The notes under the pieces: model-generated
The model's input: only the letters and a program-made list of their open reading frames with translations
Databases searched by the model: none
What the model was told of the DNA's origin: nothing
Assembly (NCBI RefSeq): GCF_030908245.1
Contig: NZ_JAVFJJ010000020.1
Coordinates: 1 to 62,674 of the forward strand
Reading direction: 5' to 3'
Source of the DNA: Sinomonas sp. ASV322
GTDB lineage: Bacteria > Actinomycetota > Actinomycetes > Actinomycetales > Micrococcaceae
Length of the DNA: 62,674 nucleotides
Shown here: one piece after another, positions 25,986 through 35,192 of the stretch
Position numbering within the stretch: position 1 is the stretch's first letter
Layout: every line of letters begins with the position of its first letter
Translations under genes and position numbers: made by a program

Positions 25986-27440
25986 ATGGAACTGCGCAAT
26001 TCTGAACTGGCACGCCGCACCTTCGTCCGCGGCGCCGCGGCGTTCGCGTCCCTGGCCGCACTGGGCGGTGCGGCCGCCTGCACCAGTGACAACAGCAGGG
26101 GCACCTCCACGGCGATCACCAAGGGTCCCGGCCCGGGTGGGTACAAGATCGATCTGGGCGGCTATCAGGGCCCAGAGCTCACCACCGAGCAAATCACCCT
26201 GAAGTTCTTGCGGCAGAGCTACAGCGACGCGATGAATGCCCGCTTCGTCGAGCTGTACGCACAGTTTAACAAGGCCTACCCCAACATCAAGATCGCAGAA
26301 GAACTCATTCCGTACGGCAACCTGCCGCAGAAGATCCAGATCTACACCCAGTCCGGCGACGCACCAGACATCATGATGTCGCGTCTCGACTTCACGACCT
26401 ACATGGCGCGGTCCGGGACAGCCCTGGACCTCACCGGCTATTTCAGCGACAAGTACCTATCGGATCTCTTCAAGCCCATCCGAGACGCCGCCTCGCTCGA
26501 CGGGAAGATGTTCCTGATGCCCTGGGAGGGCTACGTCCCGGTGATCCTGTACAACCGCGACATCTTCAAGAAGGCGGGCGTGGCGACGCCCCCGCAGATC
26601 ACGGACATCGACCACGGCTGGACGGCCGACCAGATGATCGAGACGATGATCGAGCTGACCCACAACCTGCGCAAAAAAGGTGACACCGCGACTTGGGCGC
26701 TAGAGTCCTCGATCCTCGGCAACGGCGGTCCGGGGTCGAACTACACCCAATGCGAGAGCATCTGGATCCGGAGCATGGGCAGCCGAAACGCAGCCAGGGG
26801 CTCGTCGCTGCACAACACCTGGCAGGGTGTCAGCGACGACGGGCTGTCCGTCACCGGGTACATCAACACGCCCGAAGCGATCGCCGGTATGCGCAACTAC
26901 CAGCGCCTTTTCACCGAGGGCCTGACCCCGAAGTCCGCCATCCCGGCACAGTTCCAAGGCCAGCAGGCCGCCATGAGCATGAACTCCACCCGGCAGATCC
27001 TGCAGCGAGATCAGCCGGGCGGCAAGGCGCCGTTCGACGTCGGCATGACCCTGGATCCCACCGGGAACATGCTGTTCGGCTGCAACAGCGGCGACGCCCC
27101 GTTCGTCTGGGCCAAGACCAAACACCCGAACGAGGCCGCTGCGCTGCTAGGGTTCCTGTGCTCGGACGCGAACCAGCCCACGTACTTCCGTACTCGAGGC
27201 GCGTTCATCACCCGCCGGTCGCTGGCCGACAACATGGAGGAGTACCACACGCCGGACGGGCAGCTCTCGATGAAGATCGCGGACAACTGTGACGGCGCCC
27301 CGCGCACCGTCGGCTGGAGCGAGTACTACTCGGCAATGAACCCAGCGGTGAAGAATATCGCGTTGGGTGCCGACCCTGAGAAGACCCTGAACGAGACCGC
27401 AAAGGCGATCGACGATCAGTTGAAGAAGTTCAAGTCATGA
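25986..27440 (+). CDS. ABC transporter substrate-binding lipoprotein (family 1)
   Basis: Protein of 484 aa from ATG 25986 with GAGGGGA upstream. The N-terminus combines a Tat-like motif (ARRTFVRG) and a lipobox (GAAAC). Family-1 binding-protein features: FNKAYPNIKIAEELIPYG, SGDAPDIMMSRLD, and PWEGYVPVILYNRDIFKKAG. It ends LKKFKS. It forms an operon with two permeases (4- and 8-base overlaps) and lies 154 bases after the cyclic amide hydrolase, suggesting uptake of that enzyme's substrate or a conjugate. Confidence 0.92.
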   Translation: MELRNSELARRTFVRGAAAFASLAALGGAAACTSDNSRGTSTAITKGPGPGGYKIDLGGYQGPELTTEQITLKFLRQSYSDAMNARFVELYAQFNKAYPNIKIAEELIPYGNLPQKIQIYTQSGDAPDIMMSRLDFTTYMARSGTALDLTGYFSDKYLSDLFKPIRDAASLDGKMFLMPWEGYVPVILYNRDIFKKAGVATPPQITDIDHGWTADQMIETMIELTHNLRKKGDTATWALESSILGNGGPGSNYTQCESIWIRSMGSRNAARGSSLHNTWQGVSDDGLSVTGYINTPEAIAGMRNYQRLFTEGLTPKSAIPAQFQGQQAAMSMNSTRQILQRDQPGGKAPFDVGMTLDPTGNMLFGCNSGDAPFVWAKTKHPNEAAALLGFLCSDANQPTYFRTRGAFITRRSLADNMEEYHTPDGQLSMKIADNCDGAPRTVGWSEYYSAMNPAVKNIALGADPEKTLNETAKAIDDQLKKFKS

Positions 27441-28414
27441 CGTCTGCAGTCACAACCACCGGAGAAGCTCGCTCCGGGGCTGCACCCGCGACGAAACGGC
27501 GGCGCCCTATCCGCCGCGGGCCGACAGCCAAGAAGGAGCAGCGAAGTGCTGTCCGCCGCGGGCCGGCACCGTGGCTCATGATTGCTCCCGCCGTCGTCGG
27601 CATCATGGTCTTCCAGTACTACCCGGTGCTGGTCGCGGTGGTACACAGCATGCAACGGTTCGATCCGTTCACCCACGCTCCAATCGAGTTCGCCGGGCTG
27701 GACAACTACATCCGGATGTTCACCGGCGCGGACTTCCAGACGTCGTTGTGGAACACCCTGCTGTATGTCGTGATCTCCCTGTTGATCGAGATCCCGCTGA
27801 GCCTAGGGCTGGCCGTCCTGATCGATCGGAAACTGCCGGGAACGAGGTTCGTGAGGATCGCGGTGATCGCGACCTTGGCGGCCTCGGAGACGGTCGCGGC
27901 GATCGTATGGGCGCAGATGTACAGCCCGGATCAGGGTTTATTGAACGGCATTCTCGGCGTCTTCGGGCTTCCGCCCCAGTCCTTCCTGAGCAGTTCGGGG
28001 CAGTCACTGATCTCCGTGGTCGTCATGTCCAGCTGGAAGAACATCGGCATTCCGACGCTGATCTTCCTGACCGGGCTGCAGGCTATCCCGCGGGACTACT
28101 ACGAAGCGGCCGCGATCGACGGCGCGGGCAATTTCCGGCAATTCACCAAGATCACGGTTCCGCTGTTGCGGGGCAGCAGCGTGGTGGTGCTGTTCATGTC
28201 GACCCTTGCCGCGACCCGCATCTTCGTCCCGATCGTGCTGATGACCCAGGGCGGGCCGAACGGCGCCACGAGCAACTTGGTCTACTACTCCTACGAGCAG
28301 GCCTTCCAGTACAACTCAGCCGGAACGGCCTCCGCTGCAGCGATCTTCATGCTGGCGTTCCTCGGGGTGATCATCGCGATCCAGTTCAAAGTGTTGGGAG
28401 CAAAGGATGAGTAG
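27437..28414 (+). CDS. CUT1-type ABC permease (MalF type)
   Basis: Protein of 325 aa starting with an ATGA overlap on the binding-protein stop. A basic N-terminus (KRRRPIRRGPTAKKEQRSAV) precedes six helices. The EAA loop is YEAAAIDGAGNFRQFTKITVP. Partner of the next permease. No ATPase gene nearby. Confidence 0.92.
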   Translation: MTSAVTTTGEARSGAAPATKRRRPIRRGPTAKKEQRSAVRRGPAPWLMIAPAVVGIMVFQYYPVLVAVVHSMQRFDPFTHAPIEFAGLDNYIRMFTGADFQTSLWNTLLYVVISLLIEIPLSLGLAVLIDRKLPGTRFVRIAVIATLAASETVAAIVWAQMYSPDQGLLNGILGVFGLPPQSFLSSSGQSLISVVVMSSWKNIGIPTLIFLTGLQAIPRDYYEAAAIDGAGNFRQFTKITVPLLRGSSVVVLFMSTLAATRIFVPIVLMTQGGPNGATSNLVYYSYEQAFQYNSAGTASAAAIFMLAFLGVIIAIQFKVLGAKDE

Positions 28415-29282
28415 AGCAACGGTCGATTCCCCCGGTCGCCCGGTGGCACGGCGCTCCACACGGTTCGCCGCTTGGACCGTCGCGATGGTGATTGCCGGGA
28501 TGGTATTCGCCTTCCCGATCCTGTGGTTGACCTCGACCTCGTTCAAGTCGACCACGGCGTTCCTGTCCGAGGCCTTTCCGCTGAGCTGGAAGTCGTTCCT
28601 GCCGAGCGAACCGACGCTCGCGAATTTCCTCAGCATCTTCGAGAATTTCCATTTCGAACGGAATCTGCTGAACACCGCGATCGTGTCCGGCGGCCAAATC
28701 CTGGGATCGATGGCCGTCTGCAGCCTCGCCGGCTACGCCTTCGCAGTCCGGGACTTCCGGTTCAAGAGGATGTTGTTCGCGTTGTGCATGGTGCCGGCGT
28801 TCCTACCAGCCGAGGCCCTCATCGTGCCGCTGTACGACGTGGTCAAGAGCCTTGGTCTGGTCTCGACCTACTGGGGGCTGTTCCTGCCCTTCGTGTGCAA
28901 TCCCTTCGGCATCCTGCTGATGCGGCAGGCTTTCAAGGAGGTGCCGAGCTCGATCTTCGACGCTGCCCAGATCGACGGGGCATCGGAGGCGCGGACGTTC
29001 CTGCTCATCGGCCTGCCCAACGTCAAGCCGGCGTTGGCGACACTTGCCCTGCTCCAATTCATCTGGTCATGGAGCTCGTTCTTCTGGCCGTTGGTCGCGA
29101 TGCAGGACCCGGCCAAGCAAGTCGCCCAAGTCGGCATGGCGAACTTTGCCACCGCTGCGAACACCCCGCTTTACGGCGAGATGTTCGCAGCTGCAACGGT
29201 CCTCACGGTGCCCGTGGTGCTCTTGTCAATCATGCTGCAGCGCTACTACGTCAACGGCATGATGAGTTCCAGCGTCAAGTAG
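28407..29282 (+). CDS. CUT1-type ABC permease (MalG type)
   Basis: Protein of 291 aa, overlapping the previous gene by 8 bases. Six helices, first FAFPILWLTSTSFKS. EAA loop FDAAQIDGASEARTFLLIGLP. It ends the operon, with 11 bases to the convergent RpiR gene. An ATPase must be supplied from elsewhere. Confidence 0.92.
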   Translation: MSRATVDSPGRPVARRSTRFAAWTVAMVIAGMVFAFPILWLTSTSFKSTTAFLSEAFPLSWKSFLPSEPTLANFLSIFENFHFERNLLNTAIVSGGQILGSMAVCSLAGYAFAVRDFRFKRMLFALCMVPAFLPAEALIVPLYDVVKSLGLVSTYWGLFLPFVCNPFGILLMRQAFKEVPSSIFDAAQIDGASEARTFLLIGLPNVKPALATLALLQFIWSWSSFFWPLVAMQDPAKQVAQVGMANFATAANTPLYGEMFAAATVLTVPVVLLSIMLQRYYVNGMMSSSVK

Positions 29283-29293
29283 GCGCTGCCCAC

Positions 29294-30157
29294 CTACCGC
29301 AAATCCCCGTCGTCGATCTCCCCCAACGCCTCGAACGACTGCGCGATCCGCATGACGCTGCGCTTTCCCTTCGAGCCGAGGTACTCGAGCGCGGCGTCGG
29401 TGATCTGGGTCGCGGCGCTCATCGCAGCGGCGTAGCTGTCGAAGGCACCCACGCCGTCGATCGGGCAATCCACCCACATGTCCGCATACTGCGCGTAACG
29501 GCGCGCAGTCGAGTCGGCGATGAGGATAATCGTCGCGCCGGTCGTGGGCAGGAGCCGCATGATGTCGCCGAACGCCGAAACGCGGCGGCGGAAGCCGACG
29601 ACCATGACGACGTCGCCCTCACCCACGTGTGCGAATTCCTCGCCGAGCGACTGGCCCGGCTGGGGAGCGAGGACGACGCGCGGGCGCACCTGGGCGAGCG
29701 ACTCCCGCAGGCGCATGGCCACCGGATAGCTGCTCCGCATGCCGACCATCAGGACCGTGCCAGCAGTACAGAGAGCCTCGCTCATCCGCTCAAGCAATTC
29801 GCCGTGAAGCTGCTCGCTGACCCGCCGGATGTTGTCGAGCTCGACGCGGAAGCGCTCGCTCTCGTCGACGGGAGAGGGCGCCGCCCCAAGCGGGACGCCG
29901 CCGCCGCGCAGCGCGCGCACGTGATTCTTGACCTCGGCGAAGTCCTGGAATCCGAGCGACGAGAAGAGCCGGCTGACCGTCGCCGCGGACGTCCCGCTCA
30001 GCTGGGCGAGCTCGGCCACGCTGTACGTCGCGATGTCCCCCAAGTGGTCCAGGACGGTATCGGCCACGCGCTGCGCACGCGGCGGCAAGGTCGGATAGAT
30101 GGCGTCGATCCGGTCGTAGATCGGCCCCCGGTCGGCCTCGACCGCTGCATTCTCCAT
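29294..30157 (-). CDS. RpiR-family transcriptional regulator
   Basis: Protein of 287 aa from ATG 30157 (ATG 30166 is an alternative). N-terminal HTH_6 domain with SVAELAQLSGTSAATVSRLFSSLGF, then a SIS sugar-phosphate-binding domain (VLMVGMRSSYPVAMRLRESL, FAHVGEGDVVMVVG). It lies between the ABC operon and the MFS-led operon, divergent from the latter, which it probably controls. A 60-bp piece of a similar gene occurs near 39.9 kb. Confidence 0.9.
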   Translation of the reverse strand: MENAAVEADRGPIYDRIDAIYPTLPPRAQRVADTVLDHLGDIATYSVAELAQLSGTSAATVSRLFSSLGFQDFAEVKNHVRALRGGGVPLGAAPSPVDESERFRVELDNIRRVSEQLHGELLERMSEALCTAGTVLMVGMRSSYPVAMRLRESLAQVRPRVVLAPQPGQSLGEEFAHVGEGDVVMVVGFRRRVSAFGDIMRLLPTTGATIILIADSTARRYAQYADMWVDCPIDGVGAFDSYAAAMSAATQITDAALEYLGSKGKRSVMRIAQSFEALGEIDDGDLR

Positions 30158-30398
30158 TGCCTTCATCTCCCTGCTGGCCCCTGTGCCGAAAACGATAGCC
30201 CAGCCCGACGGCGGCATCCGTGATCTCGGCCGAAGGGGGTTGCGCGATCCGAACAGCCCTGCGAGACTGTTGAAACAATTCTTCCATGCACTTCACAGAT
30301 GAAAGAAACCATTCATCTGCCGGAGGGACGGCACGGCGACGAAGCCAGCCGCCACTCCGACCACACCACCCGGCGTGAATGACACCCCAGGAGAAGCG

Positions 30399-31751
30399 AT
30401 GTCCCAGCCCGCCTCCGCAGTCACCTCGACCATCGAGGAGCGGAACAGAACTTTCCGACGAATCGCCCTGCGCATCCTCCCGTTCGCCACGATCGTGTAC
30501 GTCATCGCGTGGATCGACCGAGTCAATGTCGGCTTCGCCAAGCTCACGATGCTCAACGACTTGGGCTGGAACGAGGCCATCTACGGCGCAGGCGCGGGGA
30601 TCTTCTTCCTCGGCTATTTCCTGTTCGAGGTCCCCAGCAACCTGCTCCTCCAGAAGATCGGAGCCCCCAAGACGATCATGCGCATCGCCCTCGGCTGGGG
30701 CATCGTCTCCGTGCTCATGGCGTTCTGCACGCAGCCGTGGCACTTCTACACACTGCGCTTCCTCCAGGGAGCCTTCGAAGCCGGCCTCCATCCGGGCCTC
30801 ATCCTGTACCTCACGTTTTGGCTCCCGGCCCATCGCCGATCGCAGGCCATCGCCGTCTTCATGTCCGCGTCGCCGATCGCCCTCCTCGTGGGAAGCCCGC
30901 TCGCGGCCTACATCATGACAGGCACCAAGGGCCTTCTGGGCGCGCACGACTGGCAATGGCTCTTCCTGATCGAAGGCTTCCCCTCGATCATCCTCGGCAT
31001 CGTCGCGGTCTTCGTCATGACGGCCACGCCGGCCGTCGCGAAATGGCTGAGCCCCGCTGAAAAGGCGCACGTTGCCTACGAGCTCGACGCCGAGGCCGCC
31101 ACCCAAGGCGGACGGCAGCACAAGTTCGGCGCGGCCCTCCGAACCCCAACGGTCTGGGTCCTCATCCTGACCCTCTTCTGCATCATCACGGGCAACGCGA
31201 CGCTCTCCTTCTACGGCCCGAGCCTTGTGACGGCCGCGGGCATCAAGGACATCACCGCGGTCGGCTGGATCATGTCGGGCATCTTCCTCTTCGGCTGGGG
31301 CGGCATGATGCTCAACGGCTGGCTCTCCGGCCGCCGTCGTGATTCTCGGTGGCACACGGCGTGCGCCGCGGGCCTCGGGGCGCTCGGCCTCATCCTCGCG
31401 GCCGTCGCCCAGCAGGCCGGAAGCTCCGTCGGCGTCATCCTCGCCCTCGCCCTCTCAGCCGCAGGAACGATGGGATCGATTCCCGTGTTCTGGAGCCTCC
31501 CGCCGCGCTTCATGTCCGGGACGGCCCTCGCCGCGGGACTCGCCCTCATCAATTCGATCGCGAACCTCGCCGGCTATTTCGCGCCGCAATTCCTCGGCGC
31601 CGTCAAGGACGCCACGGGCGTCTACTCGATCGGCCTCTACGTGATCGCCGCCGTCGAATTCGTGGCCGTCGCGCTCGTCCTGCTGTTCATCCGGAAGGAA
31701 CCCGCCCCCACCGAGGCAGTTCCGATCACCGACGCCAGCCCCGCTCTGTAA
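30399..31751 (+). CDS. MFS transporter, anion:cation symporter (ACS) type
   Basis: Protein of 450 aa from ATG 30399, behind AGGAGAAGC. Twelve helices; ACS features include IAWIDRVNVGFAKLTM in helix 1, GYFLFEVPSNLLLQKIGA (motif A region) and ARG-rich central loop. ACS members import organic anions such as tartrate, phthalate or hydroxyphenylacetate. First gene of the catabolic operon opposite RpiR. Confidence 0.9.
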   Translation: MSQPASAVTSTIEERNRTFRRIALRILPFATIVYVIAWIDRVNVGFAKLTMLNDLGWNEAIYGAGAGIFFLGYFLFEVPSNLLLQKIGAPKTIMRIALGWGIVSVLMAFCTQPWHFYTLRFLQGAFEAGLHPGLILYLTFWLPAHRRSQAIAVFMSASPIALLVGSPLAAYIMTGTKGLLGAHDWQWLFLIEGFPSIILGIVAVFVMTATPAVAKWLSPAEKAHVAYELDAEAATQGGRQHKFGAALRTPTVWVLILTLFCIITGNATLSFYGPSLVTAAGIKDITAVGWIMSGIFLFGWGGMMLNGWLSGRRRDSRWHTACAAGLGALGLILAAVAQQAGSSVGVILALALSAAGTMGSIPVFWSLPPRFMSGTALAAGLALINSIANLAGYFAPQFLGAVKDATGVYSIGLYVIAAVEFVAVALVLLFIRKEPAPTEAVPITDASPAL

Positions 31752-31855
31752 ACCCTCTGAGCCGCCGGGCGACGTCGTCGTCGTCCGGTCCGCGCCGAAG
31801 CGGCAGCCGCACTCTGCCGCCCCGGTGCGACCCCACCATTTCGGAAGGATTCGAG

Positions 31856-33313
31856 ATGTCAGAAACAACCTTGCCCAAATCGGGCGACGACCCTCGCACC
31901 ACACCGACAACCGCCAACAGCTCCCGCACGGCCGCGCTCCTCGCCGCGGCGATGGACCGGATCGGCGTGACCCGCTGCCACAAGGTGGTCCTCTTCCTCG
32001 TGACGTTCGGCGCGTTCTTCGATGTCATTGAGCAGAACACCGTCGGCATGGCCGGCCCCGCGCTCACTGCGCAATGGGGCATTTCGTCGGCCCAAGTCGG
32101 CCTCCTCGCCTCGGCCACGTTCGGCGCAATGTATCTCGGCGCCGTCGCGGGCGGCTGGATGGCGGACCGCTGGGGACGCAAGACGATGTTCTCCTTCAAC
32201 CTCGCCGTCTACAGCCTGGGCGGCCTCATCTGCGCCTTCGCGGCCAACTACGCAATGATGGTGGCCGGCCGCATCGTCGTCGGCCTCGGGCTGGGAGGCG
32301 AATTCGTTGTCGGGCTCGCCCTGCTCGCCGAGCTCACCTCGACGAAGTTCCGCGGCACGGCTGTCTCGCTCCTTCAGGTCGGGGCGGGCGGGCTCGGCAA
32401 CCCGGCAGCGAACCTTTTCGGGTTCCTCGTCATCGGCGTGCTCGGCCCCATACTCCCCCTCGTCCTCGGCGGGCCTGACACGGCGTGGCGTTGGCTTTAC
32501 ATCTTCCTTGCTCTCCCCGCACTGCTCGTCCTCTACCTCCGCCGCCACTTCCCGGAGACCCCGCGCTTCCTGGTCATGCGCGGCCGCATCGCGGAGGCCA
32601 ACAAGACCCTGAGCGTGCTCGCGTCGGGACGCATGAACCCGCGTGGAGTCACCGTGACGGAGTACTTGCCCGACGACGCGAGCTTCGACGGCGCCGAGAA
32701 CTCACGCTGGACGGACATCCTCCGCGGGCGCCTCGGCCGGAACTCGGCCGTCCTCGCGACCTGCACATCGATGCTGTTCGGCGCCCAGTTCGTGATGCTC
32801 ACGTTCTGGCCGATCATCCTCATCAGCCGTGGCTACGAGGTGGTCACGAGCCTCGTCTTCACGATGGTGATCGACCTCGGAGCACTCCTCGGCGCGAGCG
32901 CCGCGTCCTTCTTCAACACCAAATTCAAGCGCCGCCCGACGGTCGCTGCCGGCGCGGTGCTTTCGGCGGCAGCGGCCCTTGTTCTGGCCTTCGGCGGCAA
33001 CGACGTCGCCACGATCCTGATCGTCGGCTTCCTCTTCGAATTCTTCTCGTGGTGGACCAACACGGCCATCTCCGCATGGGCCCCCGAACTGTACCCGACG
33101 CGGGTCCGGGCCTTCGGCATCGGCGCCGTCTCCAACCTCGGCCTCATCGGCGGGGCCATCCTCCCCCCGGTCGCGGGCGCGCTCCTGGGCTCGCTCGGCT
33201 CGTCCGCCCTCCTCGGGCTCGTCGGAGTCATGTGCCTCCTCGTCCTCGTGGCCGTTCCCTTCGGCCCCGAGACGTTCGGCCGGTCCCTCGAAGAGATCCA
33301 CGGCGAAGCCTGA
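31856..33313 (+). CDS. MFS transporter, metabolite:H+ symporter (AAHS/SP-like)
   Basis: Protein of 485 aa from ATG 31856. Motif A is GGWMADRWGRKTMF, and helix 4-5 contains GLGLGGEFVVGLALLAELTSTKFRGTA split over the typical sugar-porter/AAHS signature. The second-half signature PELYPTRVRAFGIG is also typical. It is a second importer in the same operon, 105 bases after the first, so two related acids or amides may be taken up. Confidence 0.88.
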   Translation: MSETTLPKSGDDPRTTPTTANSSRTAALLAAAMDRIGVTRCHKVVLFLVTFGAFFDVIEQNTVGMAGPALTAQWGISSAQVGLLASATFGAMYLGAVAGGWMADRWGRKTMFSFNLAVYSLGGLICAFAANYAMMVAGRIVVGLGLGGEFVVGLALLAELTSTKFRGTAVSLLQVGAGGLGNPAANLFGFLVIGVLGPILPLVLGGPDTAWRWLYIFLALPALLVLYLRRHFPETPRFLVMRGRIAEANKTLSVLASGRMNPRGVTVTEYLPDDASFDGAENSRWTDILRGRLGRNSAVLATCTSMLFGAQFVMLTFWPIILISRGYEVVTSLVFTMVIDLGALLGASAASFFNTKFKRRPTVAAGAVLSAAAALVLAFGGNDVATILIVGFLFEFFSWWTNTAISAWAPELYPTRVRAFGIGAVSNLGLIGGAILPPVAGALLGSLGSSALLGLVGVMCLLVLVAVPFGPETFGRSLEEIHGEA

Positions 33314-33332
33314 ATCAGAGAAAGGAAACCGA

Positions 33333-34406
33333 ATGCGCATCGGCGTTGACGGCAAGAAGATCCCCGAGGCAACGAAGCGAGGCCCGATCGGCAGCCTCGA
33401 ACACGCCCACGAGCTCGGGCTGGGTGGAATGTTCTTCCGCACGGTCCTTGAAATGAGCCCCGATTTGGATGTGGGTGAGCTCGCCGCGATCCGGCGACGA
33501 GCCGACGAACTCGGAATGTACCTCGAAACGGGGCTTGGGAAGGTCAATCCCTTCGCGATCCCCGAGGCGCCCGAGCTTCGGGCAGCGGGCGACGGCGACA
33601 CTCTCCTGGGCTTCCGGCGCATGATGGAGGCGTGTGCGGCCATCGATTGCCGCGAACTGTGGGCGTCAACGGCGTATTACAAGCCGATGTTCCCGGGGAA
33701 GCTCGCGGGGGACCGGTTCCGCACCGACGTCACGTGGCCCGAGCAGCTCGTGGCCACCGAGCGGTTCCTCCAGCGCCTCGCCCCCATCGCCCGCGACCTC
33801 GGCATCCACATCAACCTTGAGACGCACGAGGAGATCACGTCGTTCGAACTAGTCCGCCTCGTCGAGGCGGTCGGCCCGGACGTCGTCGGCATCGTCTACG
33901 ACACCGCCAATCCCCTGCACCGCCTCGAGCATCCCGTGAGGACGGCCGAACGCGTGGCGCCGTATGTGCGCCAGACCCATATGAAAGACGCCCATCTCGC
34001 GCACGGTGAGGGCGGCCTCTATTACCAATTGCGCCCGTGCGGAACGGGTGTCGTGGATTTCGCCGAAGTCCTGGCCGTCATTGCCAGAGCGAACCCGGAC
34101 GTCAATCTGACCATCGAAAACGACGAATCGCAGGACGACCGTCCGCGGCCCGCCGAGAAGTGGCTCATCGAGGTCTACGACAAGGATTTCCTCGCCGCCC
34201 ACCCCGACCTTACCGTCGAGGAATTCGCGGAATACCTCGACTTGATCCGGAGCTATGAGGCCAGAATTGCCGGCGGCGACGTGCCCAGCCTTGACGACTA
34301 TGCGGCCCAGCCGTTCGGGTACCGCGAGACGGTGGACTCGATCCTCGCGAGCGCGGACCTCCTGCGCACCGTGTGCGCCGAGCTGAGCCTTCCGCTTGAG
34401 GCATAG
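33333..34406 (+). CDS. Sugar phosphate isomerase/epimerase-like TIM-barrel protein
   Basis: Protein of 357 aa, 19 bases after the MFS gene. It has the xylose-isomerase-like (AP endonuclease 2) pattern: GIHINLETHEEITSFELVRL (Glu ligand), DVVGIVYDTANPLHRLEHP (Asp/His), RQTHMKDAHLAHGEG (His and Asp) and VNLTIENDES (Glu), which fits a divalent metal site. Likely an isomerase or epimerase on the pathway's carbon skeleton; the substrate is unknown. Confidence 0.85.
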   Translation: MRIGVDGKKIPEATKRGPIGSLEHAHELGLGGMFFRTVLEMSPDLDVGELAAIRRRADELGMYLETGLGKVNPFAIPEAPELRAAGDGDTLLGFRRMMEACAAIDCRELWASTAYYKPMFPGKLAGDRFRTDVTWPEQLVATERFLQRLAPIARDLGIHINLETHEEITSFELVRLVEAVGPDVVGIVYDTANPLHRLEHPVRTAERVAPYVRQTHMKDAHLAHGEGGLYYQLRPCGTGVVDFAEVLAVIARANPDVNLTIENDESQDDRPRPAEKWLIEVYDKDFLAAHPDLTVEEFAEYLDLIRSYEARIAGGDVPSLDDYAAQPFGYRETVDSILASADLLRTVCAELSLPLEA

Positions 34407-34449
34407 GCCAGGTCTTGAACACACCGAAGTACGAAAGGAGGTTGATCGA

Positions 34450-35124
34450 GTGCGCCCGCTCCTCCTGATCAACCCGAACACGAGCGAATCGACCACCTTG
34501 GAAATGCTCAGCGTGGCCCGCGCATCGGCCCCTCCCCTTCAAGAGGTGGTAGGCCTGACCGCTGCGCACGGCGCTGCGCTGATCGACGACGAAGCAAAGC
34601 TGGAGACGAGCGCTGAAGCCGTGGTCGACGTCGTCCGTTCCGTCGATCTCGCGGGCTATCGCGGAGTCATCGTCTCGGCGTTCGGCGACCCGGGCCTCGA
34701 GGCGCTGCGCCTCCTCTCCCCCGTCCCTGTGACCGGGATCGCGGAAGCAGGGATCATCGAAGCGGCGCGCGATGGCCGCCGGTTCTCGATCGTCACGACG
34801 ACGCCGAAGCTTGCCTCCGCCATCAACAAGAAGGTGATCCAGTGCGGCTTCGGGCACCTCTACGCGGGGCTCAGGCTCACGGAGGGGCCGGCCGAGGAAG
34901 TCATGAAAGACCCTGACCTTCTCGAGGCGAGCCTCGCTCGCGCGTGCGAGGACGCCGTCTCCCAGGACGCGACCGAGGCGATCGTCATCGGGGGCGGGCC
35001 CCTCGCCGTCTCGGCTGCCTCATTGCGCTGGCGCTTCCCGGTGCCCATCATCGAGCCAGTACCAGCCGCCGTGCGCCTTGCGCTGACGAGAGCGGACGAC
35101 GGCGACCTCCCGCGCGCGTCGTAG
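34450..35124 (+). CDS. Asp/Glu/hydantoin racemase family protein
   Basis: Protein of 224 aa from GTG 34450, with AAAGGAGGTTGATCGA upstream. It opens PLLLINPNTSESTT, the classic hydantoin-racemase start. The two catalytic-Cys regions of the family read VIVSAFGDPGLEAL and AIVIGGGPLAVSA here: the positions normally occupied by Cys (A-F/C-x-D and G-C-x-G) appear to be Ala/Phe and Gly. A racemase mechanism is therefore uncertain; maleate isomerase or decarboxylase-like use of the fold is possible. Confidence 0.8.
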   Translation: MRPLLLINPNTSESTTLEMLSVARASAPPLQEVVGLTAAHGAALIDDEAKLETSAEAVVDVVRSVDLAGYRGVIVSAFGDPGLEALRLLSPVPVTGIAEAGIIEAARDGRRFSIVTTTPKLASAINKKVIQCGFGHLYAGLRLTEGPAEEVMKDPDLLEASLARACEDAVSQDATEAIVIGGGPLAVSAASLRWRFPVPIIEPVPAAVRLALTRADDGDLPRAS

Positions 35125-35192
35125 CGGAAAGCACCGCCATGGCTCGCCTCCGAGACGAATACCTTCCGAAACGAAATAAGGAGATACCAGCA

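Noticed and set aside
25611-26192. Minus-strand ORFs across the hydrolase-ABC intergenic region
   Set aside because: Shadows of the amide hydrolase and binding-protein genes.
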